Assembly: GCA_903828675.1 (NCBI GenBank)
Contig: CAIKND010000036.1
Location: 90,709-154,708, forward strand
Length of the DNA stretch: 64,000 nt
Source of the DNA: an uncultured Acidobacteriaceae bacterium
GTDB taxonomy: Bacteria > Acidobacteriota > Terriglobia > Terriglobales > Acidobacteriaceae
Direction: 5' to 3'
Shown here in pieces: positions 42,547 to 52,102 of this stretch; the first letter of the stretch is position 1, and the number at the start of each line of letters is the position of its first letter. The notes under the pieces were generated by a model. That model worked only from the letters and a program-made list of their open reading frames with translations. It did not search any database and had not been told where the DNA came from. The translations under genes were made by a program, and so were the position numbers.

Positions 42547-43968
42547 GTGACGGCCAAAGCCAGGAACCCGCGCGAACTCGAAGGGGATGAGTTAATCCTT
42601 ACTGGAGATTCCCGGTGGGAGATAGCGGAGCGAACGGCCAGAAGTTCTGCACTTTCACGGGCCACTCAGCTTCGAGATATTCTACTTTTTATCGTGCGCC
42701 AGACGATACTCAGACCTGACGAGCCAATCCACGAGTTTGAGATTGCGCACCGGGTTCTGGGACGCAGGAGTGATTTCAATCCACTGGACGACAATATTGT
42801 CCGAGTCCAGATGGCGCATCTGCGGAAGAAGCTCGACCTCTACTTTTCGACAGAGGGCAAGAGTGAAGATGTCGTGATCACGGTGGCTCTGGGGAGTTAC
42901 AAGCCAATATTCAGCCAGCGCTCCAAGTCTGCTCCTTCGACTCATTCAGCTGCCGGGAACGAGCACTCAAACAAAGAGCATCGCTCCAATATCGATGATG
43001 AGACAGCCTCCGCTCCTTTCCACGAATCGTCAGACGCTATCGTGACGGTCAAGCGGCCACCGAATCGTCATCGCTGGATGCTTGGGGGACTGATTGCTAC
43101 TGCACTGATTGCCCTGTTGCTGGCCGGCGGCTGCACTGCATTGTGGGTAAAGCAACGCGACCAGCAAAGGTCATTGGACGCCATGCAGCGGACTCTCACG
43201 CCGTGGAAGTACGAACCCTCCGTAGCGTTGCTCTGGTCCGGGATGCTCGGCACAGACCGGGACACAGATGTTGTTCTCAGCGATGATTCTTTTTTGCTGA
43301 TCCAGCAAATCAGCAAGCAATCTGTATCGTTCAATGACTATCTGAGCCGGACCTACATAAGCCAGTTTCAGGCTAAGAATGTTAGCGCGGATGCAAAGTT
43401 TATTTTGAGCATGATTGCCTCCAAGACGCTTGGAAACACAAGCGAATTCAAGTTGGCGCAGCGCATTCTGACTCTTGCCCCCCTGAGCAAGAGTGTCCAC
43501 TTGTACAGTTCCCGCCAATATATGCCGGCATTGGTAAAGCAAAACAATGTGATTTTGATTGGCGGCCGGATCTCAAATCCCTGGGAAGAACTCTTCGAAG
43601 GCCAGTTGAACTTTATCGAATATACAAAATACGAGGGCCTGGGCGTCAGCATCGTAACCAACCGGACTCCGGCAGCGGGTGAGCCGCCGAGCTATAGAGC
43701 AACTGAGACCATGGGGTATTGCGTGGTGGCTTACTTGCCCAATCCTGATCAAAATGGCAAGGTCCTGCTGATCGAGGGCACCAATTCGGAAGCCACAGAG
43801 GCTGCGGGAGATTTTCTGTTGTCGGAAGACCAGTTGTCCAATTTCCGAAAGAAACTGAATGTAAGTGATTTTCCCTACTTTGAAGTTCTGCTCAAGATTG
43901 TGCAAGTGAGGGGCACCCCGCTGACAGCGACGATCGAGGCCTATAGAACCTATCCAAACCTGCACTAA
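42547..43968 (+). CDS. ToxR/CadC-like membrane-anchored winged-helix regulator
   Basis: The product has 473 residues. Residues about 35-122 form a DNA-binding winged-helix-like domain with the block HEFEIAHRVLGRRSDFNPLD followed by VQMAHLRKKLDLYF and VALGSYKPIF, which I recognise from acidobacterial regulators. A polar Ser-rich linker (123-175) leads to one transmembrane helix (about 178-199, MLGGLIATALIALLLAGG). The remaining roughly 270 residues would lie in the periplasm and end without known motifs. This order matches the ToxR/CadC one-component design, in which a periplasmic domain senses a signal. It is divergent from the Oar-like receptor, so control of that gene is likely. The GTG start has GAGG about 10 nt upstream. 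Confidence 0.75.
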   Translation: MTAKARNPRELEGDELILTGDSRWEIAERTARSSALSRATQLRDILLFIVRQTILRPDEPIHEFEIAHRVLGRRSDFNPLDDNIVRVQMAHLRKKLDLYFSTEGKSEDVVITVALGSYKPIFSQRSKSAPSTHSAAGNEHSNKEHRSNIDDETASAPFHESSDAIVTVKRPPNRHRWMLGGLIATALIALLLAGGCTALWVKQRDQQRSLDAMQRTLTPWKYEPSVALLWSGMLGTDRDTDVVLSDDSFLLIQQISKQSVSFNDYLSRTYISQFQAKNVSADAKFILSMIASKTLGNTSEFKLAQRILTLAPLSKSVHLYSSRQYMPALVKQNNVILIGGRISNPWEELFEGQLNFIEYTKYEGLGVSIVTNRTPAAGEPPSYRATETMGYCVVAYLPNPDQNGKVLLIEGTNSEATEAAGDFLLSEDQLSNFRKKLNVSDFPYFEVLLKIVQVRGTPLTATIEAYRTYPNLH

Positions 43969-44087
43969 TTTCGTCCCGTACATTGTTGGGGCATGCAAGT
44001 ATTTTGAGCGATTCGGCGCCTGTTTGGAAACGCAACTTCCCGCCGTTCGATAGACTCAAAGAGACTGAATATTTCTCTGGAGCTCTC

Positions 44088-45389
44088 TTGCACACCACAA
44101 CCGTCGAACGCATTATCCGCCCTGCCCGCAACATAAATGGAAGCCTTCGCCTGCCTGGGGACAAGTCCATCAGCCATCGCTACGCGATGCTCGGAGCTTT
44201 TGCGGAAGGAACCTCGCGCTTCACCAACTTCTCCACGGGCGCAGACTGTGCCTCGACGCTGGCGTGCATGAAAGCCCTGGGCGCCAAGGTCAATAGGATC
44301 AGCGGAGAAGCCGTAGATGTCACAGGCGTTGCCGGTCGCGTAACCCCTTGCGGACATCCCCTTGACTGCGGCAACTCCGGATCGACCATGCGCATGATAT
44401 CGGGCCTCCTGGCGCCGCAGAAGGGCGAATTCACCCTGATAGGTGACGCCTCGCTCTCCCGCCGCCCCATGGAGCGCATTCGCAAGCCACTGGAGCTGAT
44501 GGGCGCAAGGCTCACGCTGACGGAAGGCCACGCCCCGCTGACCATTCACGGCGGCCCTCTGCGGCCGATGGACTACGCAACTCCAGTCCCAAGCGCGCAG
44601 GTGAAGACATGTATTCTGCTAGCCGGTTTGCAGACTGTTGGAACAACCACAGTGAGAGAAGCAGTGCGGACCCGCGACCACAGCGAACTGGCGCTGCGAG
44701 CCTTTGGCGCAAAGCTTGCGCGGACGGTGGACTCGGTCTCGATTTCTGGACCGCAGGCGCTGCATGCAATCGATGCTGCAGTCCCGGGCGATATTTCCTC
44801 TGCCGCGTTCTTTATGTGCGCGGCGGCTCTCTTCCCCGACTCCGGCCTGGTGCTGGACTCGCTTGGGCTCAACCCCACTCGTGCCTCCCTGCTGGATGTA
44901 TTGACCGCGTTAGGCGTGCACATCAGCGTTCTGAATTTGGAGGAGAAGCACGCCGAGTTGGTGGGAACTGTACAGGTGTCGGCCCCTGCGGAGGGACTAG
45001 GGTCGACGGAGGTAAGCGGGGCACTCGCAGCCCAGCTTATCGACGAACTGCCGGTACTTGCAGCCATTGCTCCCTACACCAGCGGTGGCATCCGCATCCG
45101 TGATGCAAAGGAGCTGCGCGTCAAAGAATCCGACCGCATTTCGCTGGTTGTGAAGAATCTGCGCGCCATGGGTGCAGAAGTTGCTGAGTTCGAGGACGGC
45201 CTGGACGTTCCCGGAGGGCAGGCGCTGCACGGCGCCACGATCGACTCCGGCGGAGATCATCGGATTGCCATGGCCTTCAGCGTGGCGGCATTGAGGGCCG
45301 AGGGAGAAACGCTCATCCAGGGCGCAGAATCGGCCGCCATCAGCTTCCCTGAGTTCTTCGATCTATTGGACCTGGTAGCAGAGCGTTGA
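44088..45389 (+). CDS. aroA: 3-phosphoshikimate 1-carboxyvinyltransferase (EPSP synthase)
   Basis: AroA joins shikimate 3-phosphate and PEP in chorismate synthesis. The 433-residue protein starts with the substrate block SLRLPGDKSISHR (Lys26, Arg31). It also has LDCGNSGSTMRMISGLL at the PEP/glyphosate site and VKESDRISLVVKNLRAMGAEV near the C terminus. The GNSGSTMR version resembles Bacillus/class II-like enzymes rather than the GNAGTAMRP of enterics. The frame is open from 43983, but homology starts at the TTG at 44088, which has GGAG 5 nt upstream. That makes an unannotated TTG start likely. A strong terminator follows. Confidence 0.95.
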   Translation: MHTTTVERIIRPARNINGSLRLPGDKSISHRYAMLGAFAEGTSRFTNFSTGADCASTLACMKALGAKVNRISGEAVDVTGVAGRVTPCGHPLDCGNSGSTMRMISGLLAPQKGEFTLIGDASLSRRPMERIRKPLELMGARLTLTEGHAPLTIHGGPLRPMDYATPVPSAQVKTCILLAGLQTVGTTTVREAVRTRDHSELALRAFGAKLARTVDSVSISGPQALHAIDAAVPGDISSAAFFMCAAALFPDSGLVLDSLGLNPTRASLLDVLTALGVHISVLNLEEKHAELVGTVQVSAPAEGLGSTEVSGALAAQLIDELPVLAAIAPYTSGGIRIRDAKELRVKESDRISLVVKNLRAMGAEVAEFEDGLDVPGGQALHGATIDSGGDHRIAMAFSVAALRAEGETLIQGAESAAISFPEFFDLLDLVAER

Positions 45390-45420
45390 TGTTGCCTTTT
45401 GCGCCAAAGCATTTCGCATG

Positions 45421-45459
45421 AATGAAGAAGGCCCGGCACATGGCCGGGCCTTCTTCATT
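45421..45459. terminator. Strong bidirectional terminator
   Basis: A perfect 17-bp stem joins 45421-45437 and 45443-45459 (core GAAGGCCCGGC / GCCGGGCCTTC) around a 5-nt loop, with AATGAAGAA and TTCTTCATT at the base. It separates the convergent aroA and TolC-family genes. Confidence 0.9.
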
Positions 45460-45473
45460 TCACTTGCAAGGGA

Positions 45474-47600
45474 CTACTGAACACTCGGAGGAGTCATCGA
45501 GGGCTCCTTGCTGGGCTTGGCCGGTTCAACACCGGGGACCACGGGAACCGTCTTCACTTCTCCTGAGGCCGCTTCATTCAGGTTGATGCCGTAGTGCTGC
45601 AGGGTTGCGGCCAGGGTCTGATACAGGCCTGCGCGATCCTTGGCATAAGCGGCGTGAGCCGCGATCAACTGGTCTTCAGCCGAAGCCCGATTGCGCTGCT
45701 GCAACAGCACGTTGGCGGTGGTGGAAGCACCAAGCCGAAGCTTCTTCACTTCGGCATCGAGGCTTTGCTGGTTGTAGTCTCTGGCGGCGGTAGCAGCCTG
45801 CACCTGGGCACGATCGTTGGTGAGAGCGAATTTCGCATTCACCACCTGCATGCGGATCTGGGTGTAAAGCTGCTCAAGCCTCAACTCAGCCTGGCGGTAT
45901 TCCATGAGCGACCGCTCCTGCACCGATTGAGCAAGGCGGTTACGGATGGGAATCGAGATGTTGAATCCAATGCCCTTGTCCGGTGCTGAGTTATTAAATG
46001 CATGATCGAACGCGGTCCCATAGCCCGTATTGCCAGTGGGGCAGACGCCGCCGGGATAGAAGTTGCAGTTGAGATTCTTGTTCACGGAACCAGCGATGCC
46101 CTGCCCTTCGAGATAGGCAAAAATATCAAAGGTAGGAAGCAGTGCATTGCGCGCTCCCTTGAGCGTGATTTCATCGTTGCGGAGCGTGAGTACCGCCTGC
46201 TCCAGTTCCGGCCTGCGCTGAAAAGCTTCCTGCACCAGTGCTTCAGCGGGCTGCTGCTCCTCGGGAATTTGCTCAAGGCTGACGCGGTCAGTGGGAATCA
46301 CGGGCGCCGCGGAAAGAGCCGGATCGTTGAGGTTGCGGGCAACTGCCTGCTTGATGATCTGCTGCTGGTAGTTCAATGCGCTCTGGGCGCTGATGAGCGC
46401 CTGACGGTCAGTGGAAACGGTTGAGTCAGATTGCACCACGTCCAGAGGCGCCATGGTGCCGATCTCCAACTGCTTGCGATTGTCGGCTGCCAGTTTGCTG
46501 CTCTGATCCAGAGCGCGTTCCTTGGCCTGCACATCCTCATAGGCCTGAACCAAGCCCCAATAGATGGTCTCCACCTGGTTTACGGTGTAAAGAATCTGCT
46601 GGCGGAACGAGGAGTCGGTGATGCGCCGGTTGTTCTGGGCCTGATACATGAAGCGCTTGTTGACCCATATTCCGGCACCTTGCAGCAGATGCTGAGTCAC
46701 GGTCGCTTTGTAGGTCGAGGCCAATTCAGGACTGAACTGAGCGGTGGAGTTGGAACTGGTGGCATAGAAGTTGTTAAAGGCCACCTGGAGATTTGTGCCG
46801 GTGACGAAGCCCTGGGCCAAAGAGAAATTGTAGTTATTGGTTGAACTGGTGCCGCCCGAGAAAAAGCTCGATGATGGCGCACGGTCGCGGTCGAAATTAA
46901 TCGCCGCCGACATGAAAGGATCAAGGTTTGCCGGAGTTGGACCCGCTCCACCGGTTGAGAGCGTCAGACCCGCTGTGCCGGAACCTGCACCGCCTGACCC
47001 GCCTGTTGTTCCACCGGGACCGCCGCCTGAGGACAAAATAGAGCCGGAACCGCCCAGCGTGTTGGTGATGAGGCCGGACGGAGCACCCAACGGCGATGCG
47101 CCGGTGCGCGTACGCAGAATATCGGTGTCGGCAATATCCAGATCGTAGCGGGCGATGGCGATGTCGTAGTTGTTCTCAAGCGCCAGGGCGATGGCGTCAG
47201 ACAGGCTCAGGTAGATCTTGCCGTCCTTAACCAAGTCAGTGAGCCGCACGGAATTGGCAAAACTCGACTTGCCAATGGTGGTTGCCCGGTAGCGGTTGAT
47301 TGGATTGCCCAAAAAAGGTGCGTAGGGCTTGGAAAAGTCGCGTTGGGAACCGCGGAGCGAGAACGGCTCGGTGGGAACCGGCGCCGGTTCCGAGGGCAGA
47401 TCGGAGGCTTGTTTCTCCGCGACCTTCTCACCCGGTCCGAGTTGCTGAGTAAAGCCAGATGGCACGCACGACGCCAATGTGAGCATAACCGCTGCCAGTG
47501 CGCGGAGACGTTCACATGTCTTACCGCGTCCCGCCTGTTCACTTGTTTTGCTTGCAGTCATTTCCTGCCCTTCAAACACACTTGTACGGTGCAAATGCAT
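45474..47600 (-). CDS. TolC-family outer-membrane efflux protein
   Basis: The precursor has about 708 residues. After a leader (LAAVMLTLASCVPSGF) comes a long N-terminal extension with LSLSDAIALALENNYDIAIAR, the start of the first OEP repeat. A low-complexity Gly/Ser/Thr-rich insert lies at about 190-225. The two coiled-coil/barrel halves show the usual helical heptads (QILYTVNQVETIYWGLVQAY, VQERSLMEYRQAELRLEQLY). The C terminus is Pro-rich. It should form the outer-membrane duct of an efflux or type I secretion system, but no adaptor or pump gene is adjacent. GAGAGGAACC precedes the ATG at 47600. An internal ATG at 47561 is an alternative. Confidence 0.85.
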   Translation of the reverse strand: MHLHRTSVFEGQEMTASKTSEQAGRGKTCERLRALAAVMLTLASCVPSGFTQQLGPGEKVAEKQASDLPSEPAPVPTEPFSLRGSQRDFSKPYAPFLGNPINRYRATTIGKSSFANSVRLTDLVKDGKIYLSLSDAIALALENNYDIAIARYDLDIADTDILRTRTGASPLGAPSGLITNTLGGSGSILSSGGGPGGTTGGSGGAGSGTAGLTLSTGGAGPTPANLDPFMSAAINFDRDRAPSSSFFSGGTSSTNNYNFSLAQGFVTGTNLQVAFNNFYATSSNSTAQFSPELASTYKATVTQHLLQGAGIWVNKRFMYQAQNNRRITDSSFRQQILYTVNQVETIYWGLVQAYEDVQAKERALDQSSKLAADNRKQLEIGTMAPLDVVQSDSTVSTDRQALISAQSALNYQQQIIKQAVARNLNDPALSAAPVIPTDRVSLEQIPEEQQPAEALVQEAFQRRPELEQAVLTLRNDEITLKGARNALLPTFDIFAYLEGQGIAGSVNKNLNCNFYPGGVCPTGNTGYGTAFDHAFNNSAPDKGIGFNISIPIRNRLAQSVQERSLMEYRQAELRLEQLYTQIRMQVVNAKFALTNDRAQVQAATAARDYNQQSLDAEVKKLRLGASTTANVLLQQRNRASAEDQLIAAHAAYAKDRAGLYQTLAATLQHYGINLNEAASGEVKTVPVVPGVEPAKPSKEPSMTPPSVQ

Positions 47601-47803
47601 GGTTCCTCTCCACGGATTGCTTGGCATGTGGGGTGCCATTCTTCAAGACGTTCGGAGAGCCTCTCCGGACGCAAATTTGTGATAATCCGGGACGAATTTC
47701 TCTTCCGGCCGGCCTGTTGGCTTATCCAGCACTACGTGCAGGACATCCCGCCGGTTCCCTGCATTCGTATTTTCACGGTTTCCGGCGGCCTTGAGGCCAT
47801 CGA

Positions 47804-48751
47804 ATGCAGAAAACTGAGTATATCCCACTGGCGCTCTCCGTTTCTGCAGTACCCCGGTCAGGTACCCTGTTATGCAAGCACAAATTTGTGACCGATACTG
47901 TCCAATCCGAGCCGTGCCTGCAGACCTGGAAGCTCACTCTGGCCTACGATGGCACGGATTTCAGAGGCTGGCAGGTGCAAGCGGGCGAGACGACCGTTCA
48001 GGGCGAGTTGCAGTCCGCCTTGGGCCGCATTGTGGGAGAAACTCCCCTACCGCAAGGCTCCGGGAGAACCGATGCAGGGGTGCACGCGCTGGCCCAGGTA
48101 GCGAGCTTTGTCCTGCAATCTCCGATTCCAGCGGCAAACCTGCATCGGGCTCTGAACGGAACTCTTCCTCCATCCATTCGTGTGATCGACGCAAGAACGA
48201 TGCCTGAAACCTTTCATGCCCGCCATTCGGCGATGGCCAAGACGTACGAGTATCGGATCTTTCGCGCCGCTATCTGTCCGCCCTTTCTGGCCCGCTATGT
48301 CTACGCCTGCCGCTGGCCCATGGACCTGGACGCGCTCGAAGAGGCCGCACAGCAGTTTCAGGGCGAGCACGATTTTCTGAGCTTTGCGGCCACTGATCCT
48401 GATTTGGCCAGCCGCAGCGCTAAAAACAGCCAGGATCTCGACCCGCAAGTGCAATCGTACAAGGCTGGGGCGGTCAGGACCGTCTATTCCTCTGCCTGGG
48501 AGCGGAGGCCGAGTGAGGCCGGAGAACTGCTGGTCTATCGCGTCCGGGGGAACGGATTTTTACATCATATGGTTCGCAACCTGGTGGGAACCATGCTGGA
48601 TCTGGGGCGTGGCAAGCTTAAACCCGAAGCGATCGCCGAGATTCTCGCCGCTCGTTCCCGATCCGCAGCCGGGGCAACGGCTCCGGCACGAGGCTTGTTC
48701 CTGCATTCGGTGGAATATCCGCTCTCCGAAGGGCAGTCGTCTGGTGATTAA
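47804..48751 (+). CDS. truA: tRNA pseudouridine(38-40) synthase
   Basis: TruA converts uridines 38-40 of the tRNA anticodon arm to pseudouridine. The catalytic aspartate is Asp90 in GSGRTDAGVHA. Other family blocks are LTLAYDGTDFRGWQ, AKTYEYRIF and GNGFLHHMVRNLVGTML. The conserved fold begins only at about residue 41. The ATG at 47804 has GAGG at good spacing, giving a roughly 40-residue N-terminal extension without homology. A GTG at 47888 would remove most of it but lacks a ribosome-binding site. A loop of about 30 residues (SRSAKNSQDLDPQVQSYKAG) is longer than in the E. coli enzyme. Confidence 0.92.
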   Translation: MQKTEYIPLALSVSAVPRSGTLLCKHKFVTDTVQSEPCLQTWKLTLAYDGTDFRGWQVQAGETTVQGELQSALGRIVGETPLPQGSGRTDAGVHALAQVASFVLQSPIPAANLHRALNGTLPPSIRVIDARTMPETFHARHSAMAKTYEYRIFRAAICPPFLARYVYACRWPMDLDALEEAAQQFQGEHDFLSFAATDPDLASRSAKNSQDLDPQVQSYKAGAVRTVYSSAWERRPSEAGELLVYRVRGNGFLHHMVRNLVGTMLDLGRGKLKPEAIAEILAARSRSAAGATAPARGLFLHSVEYPLSEGQSSGD

Positions 48752-48817
48752 TTCACCTTTCGGCGGCCTTGTGATCTAACCCGCATTGAATCTCCCTGCT
48801 ACCCTGAAACCACCCGC

Positions 48818-50077
48818 ATGGTGCTCTTTTCCCGCAATTCGCCCTTTTCACGCGTGACGGCGCTGGCTGAACTGAGGCCGGTACATGCGGCCTTTGCCTG
48901 GCTGCACGGAAATCCGAAGAAGATCATGGACTGGCAAGCGCAGCTTGTGGCGATCCCGGCACCTCCCTTTGGCGAACAGGCGCGCGGGGAGTGGCTGGCC
49001 GCCCGATTTGTGGAGGCAGGCCTCAAACTGGTGGAGGCAGACGAAGTGGGCAACATCTTCGGCGTACTGCCCGCCACTGATTTGCCACCGGAGAGCACAG
49101 GCCCGGTGGTTGTCCTTTCGGCACACCTCGACACCGTCTTTCCCGCCAACACGCCTTTGAATCCCGTGGTAGACGGCGACCGCCTTGAGGCTCCGGGCGC
49201 TTGCGACAATGGGGCCGGTTTGGTGGGAATGCTAGCCATTGCCCATGCGCTGGTCCAGTCCAAAGCTGAGTTGGCCGCGCCGCTGGTGTTTCTGGGCAAT
49301 GTGGGCGAAGAAGGCGAAGGCGATCTGCGCGGTGTGCGCCACCTCTACGAGAAAAGCCCGCTGACAGGCCGCATTGCCGCCCACATTGTTCTGGACGGAG
49401 CGGGCGCGGACTCGGCCGTGACCCAGGCTTTGGGCAGCCGCCGCTATCAGGTGAACATCAACGGGCCGGGCGGCCATAGTTTTACCGATGCTGGCACCCC
49501 GAACCCAATCGCAGCGCTGGCCTCGGCATTGGCGGTGCTGGTGGAAACGCCCCTGCCGGACGACCCGCGCACCACCCTCAATCTGGGCACCATCCGAGGC
49601 GGAACCAGTGTGAACTCGATCCCAGAAAGCGCTCAGGCTGCGGTAGATTTCCGCTCCACCGACCCCGACCAGCTTCTGCGCCTCGAAGTAGCTTTGCATC
49701 GCGCCGTTGAAGATGCGGTGATGCACGCCAATCGAAAAGCCCCGGCAAAAAGGGTGGACGATCTGAGGCCGCTCGCCTTCAACATCGACAAAATCGGGGA
49801 CCGTCCTGCGGCGCATCTCCCAGCAGACTCTTACCTGTTAACGGCATTACGGGCTGTGGACCGCCATTTAGGCCTGCGCACCGATCTGCGGCTGGGCTCG
49901 ACGGACGCCAATATCCCGCTCTCGCTCGGGGTTCCAGCCCTGTCCATGGGTGCCGGTGGCGTGGGAGGCGGCGCACATACCCAGGCCGAGTGGTACAGCG
50001 CAAGGGATCGCGAGACGGGCCTAAGGCGGGTGCTGCTGCTGACCCTGGCAATGCTGCAGTGGGCATCGGAGCAGTGA
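48818..50077 (+). CDS. M20-family metallopeptidase
   Basis: The 419-residue cytoplasmic protein has the M20/M25/M40 di-zinc site: His103 and Asp105 (LSAHLDTVF), Asp130 (GACDNGAG), Glu164/Glu165 (NVGEEGEGD), an Asp in the ADSAVTQ region, and a late His in GGAHTQAEWY. The dimerisation lid contains GPGGHSFTDAGTPNPI. The overall pattern is that of peptidase T/ArgE-like or tripeptidase-like enzymes, and the specificity is not evident. It lies 66 nt after truA and 23 nt before an exported amidohydrolase gene on the same strand, so a short operon is likely. Confidence 0.88.
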   Translation: MVLFSRNSPFSRVTALAELRPVHAAFAWLHGNPKKIMDWQAQLVAIPAPPFGEQARGEWLAARFVEAGLKLVEADEVGNIFGVLPATDLPPESTGPVVVLSAHLDTVFPANTPLNPVVDGDRLEAPGACDNGAGLVGMLAIAHALVQSKAELAAPLVFLGNVGEEGEGDLRGVRHLYEKSPLTGRIAAHIVLDGAGADSAVTQALGSRRYQVNINGPGGHSFTDAGTPNPIAALASALAVLVETPLPDDPRTTLNLGTIRGGTSVNSIPESAQAAVDFRSTDPDQLLRLEVALHRAVEDAVMHANRKAPAKRVDDLRPLAFNIDKIGDRPAAHLPADSYLLTALRAVDRHLGLRTDLRLGSTDANIPLSLGVPALSMGAGGVGGGAHTQAEWYSARDRETGLRRVLLLTLAMLQWASEQ

Positions 50078-50100
50078 CTTCGTTCTGCTAAACTCCGCCC

Positions 50101-51903
50101 ATGCGCGCCCTCACTGCCCTGCTTGCCTTTATCCTCGCCGCTGCATCGCTCTGCACCGCCCAATCCTCTGAGTTGAGACGGATTCCGACCTCTCCGCTGA
50201 AGCGCGCGACTGCGCTGGACGCCCCACCCGAGACAATCTTCTTCAACGGTGTGATCTATACAGGTGAAGGGCTGGCTGAGGACAAACCACAGACAGTTCA
50301 AGCCATGGCCATCGGCGGCGGCAAGGTGCTGGCCATAGGCACTAACGACGAGGTCAAACGGTTGGCAGGCACCAATACTCGCCTCCGCGACCTGAAGACG
50401 GCAACGGCCGGCGTGTTCGCCTTCCCAGGGTTCAACGACGCCCACACCCACCTGGGCGGCGCAGGACGCACCCGCCTCAGCGTCGATCTGACCGGCGCGC
50501 AATCTCTGGGCGAGATGCAGGTCAGGGTTGAAGCCTCGGCCAAAGCAGCGCAGGCCGGACATTGGCTTACGGGCGGCGGCTGGGATCACACCCTCTGGAC
50601 ACAGAAGACCCTCCCCACGCGATCGGACATCGACAAGGCAGCCGGCAATCACCCGGCATTCTTCGAACGTATCGATGGCCACATCGCACTGGCTAACACC
50701 GCCGCACTCAAGGCCGCTGGCATTACCGGCAAGACCGTCGCGCCGAAGGGAGGCGCCATCGATAAGGGTGCGCGCGGCGAGCCCACTGGAATCCTGCGCG
50801 AATCGGCAAAAGGATTGGTCTCGCGGGTCATTCCCGCACCCAGCCAGGACGAACGCTTGCGCGGAGCCGAGTTGGCTATTGCAGACGCACTGGCCCACGG
50901 AGTCACCAGCGTGCAGGATTTCAGCGATTGGGAGGATTTTCTGGTCTTCGAAAAGCTGGAGGGTGACGGCAAGCTCACCCTTCGCATCACCGAATGGCTG
51001 TCCTTTAACGCGCCTTTGGAAAAGCTGAAACAGATGCGGGCCCATCACGACCCCGACGATCCTCTGCTCCACACTGGCATGTTGAAGGGATTCATGGATG
51101 GCTCACTCGGCTCACGGACAGCCGCAATGAAGGCTCCTTTCGCCGACGATTCGGGTAATACTGGCCTTCCGCAATTTACACAGGCTGACCTCAACAAGAT
51201 GGCAATGGAGCGGGCACACGCTGGATTCCAACTCGGGTTCCATGCCATCGGCGACCGGGCGGCCGCGATGGCCCTGAATGCCTACAGCCAAACCGTAGAC
51301 AAGTGCCCAGATCTTCCAATTCAGTACAAGAAACCGGCCGAGGCGCCGACCTGCTGGGGACCGTTGGCCGAGGGTGCTCGCGACCGCATCGAACACGCTC
51401 AAGTCGTCGACCCGGCCGACATTCCGCGCTTTGCCAAGCTAGGCGTCATCGCCTCCATGCAGCCCAACCACCTGCTGACCGACATGAACTGGGCTGAAGA
51501 CCGGTTGGGGCCAAAGCGCGCGGCTTACTCCTATGCGTGGAAGGCCTTCCTTGATGCTGGCGTGCATCTGGCCTTCGGAACAGACTACCCGGTCGAACCC
51601 ATTACGCCATTTCGCGGCCTGTACGCCGCCGTAACCCGCATGAATGAAGCCGGAACCAAGTCCTACTTCCCTGAAAACAAGCTAACCCGCGGCCAGGCGC
51701 TTTACGCCTACACGCAGGGTTCGGCGTACGCCGAATTTGCCGAGGAGCACAAGGGCAAGCTGCTTCCCGGCTACGATGCGGACTTTATTCTGCTCGATCG
51801 GGATCTCTACACCGTGGACGCTCCGCGAATTCTGAAGACAAAGGTTCTGGAGACCTTCGTAGCCGGTCAGCAAGTGTACGCTGATGGTATCCATAATCAA
51901 TAG
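50101..51903 (+). CDS. Exported amidohydrolase (YtcJ-like)
   Basis: The product has 600 residues with a signal peptide (ALTALLAFILAAASLCTA). The metal-dependent amidohydrolase fold shows FNDAHTHLGG (His115, His117), FHAIGDRA, RIEHAQVVDPADIPR and FGTDYPVEP (the last Asp), matching the YtcJ/amidohydrolase 3 subgroup. The C-terminal GYDADFILLDRD closes the small beta-sandwich. The substrate is unknown, and secretion to the periplasm suggests a nutrient or xenobiotic role. It begins 23 nt after the M20 peptidase gene. A weak ribosome-binding site precedes the ATG. Confidence 0.88.
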   Translation: MRALTALLAFILAAASLCTAQSSELRRIPTSPLKRATALDAPPETIFFNGVIYTGEGLAEDKPQTVQAMAIGGGKVLAIGTNDEVKRLAGTNTRLRDLKTATAGVFAFPGFNDAHTHLGGAGRTRLSVDLTGAQSLGEMQVRVEASAKAAQAGHWLTGGGWDHTLWTQKTLPTRSDIDKAAGNHPAFFERIDGHIALANTAALKAAGITGKTVAPKGGAIDKGARGEPTGILRESAKGLVSRVIPAPSQDERLRGAELAIADALAHGVTSVQDFSDWEDFLVFEKLEGDGKLTLRITEWLSFNAPLEKLKQMRAHHDPDDPLLHTGMLKGFMDGSLGSRTAAMKAPFADDSGNTGLPQFTQADLNKMAMERAHAGFQLGFHAIGDRAAAMALNAYSQTVDKCPDLPIQYKKPAEAPTCWGPLAEGARDRIEHAQVVDPADIPRFAKLGVIASMQPNHLLTDMNWAEDRLGPKRAAYSYAWKAFLDAGVHLAFGTDYPVEPITPFRGLYAAVTRMNEAGTKSYFPENKLTRGQALYAYTQGSAYAEFAEEHKGKLLPGYDADFILLDRDLYTVDAPRILKTKVLETFVAGQQVYADGIHNQ

Positions 51904-52102
51904 GATGAAATGCATGGCGCGACTCTTTCGGCGTGGAAGCGTCTAAGCTGAAGAGCGGGCTAGCGCATCGCAGCGCCGCTTTGTGTTCATGCACAAGGGC
52001 CTCTGGGAGCCAGACGGGATTGCCCGCGACTGGCTATACTGAGTGCTGGTGCAGTCAACAATCCAGCCGCAAGGCTGGTCACATCACGAGGTCATCGAAT
52101 CC

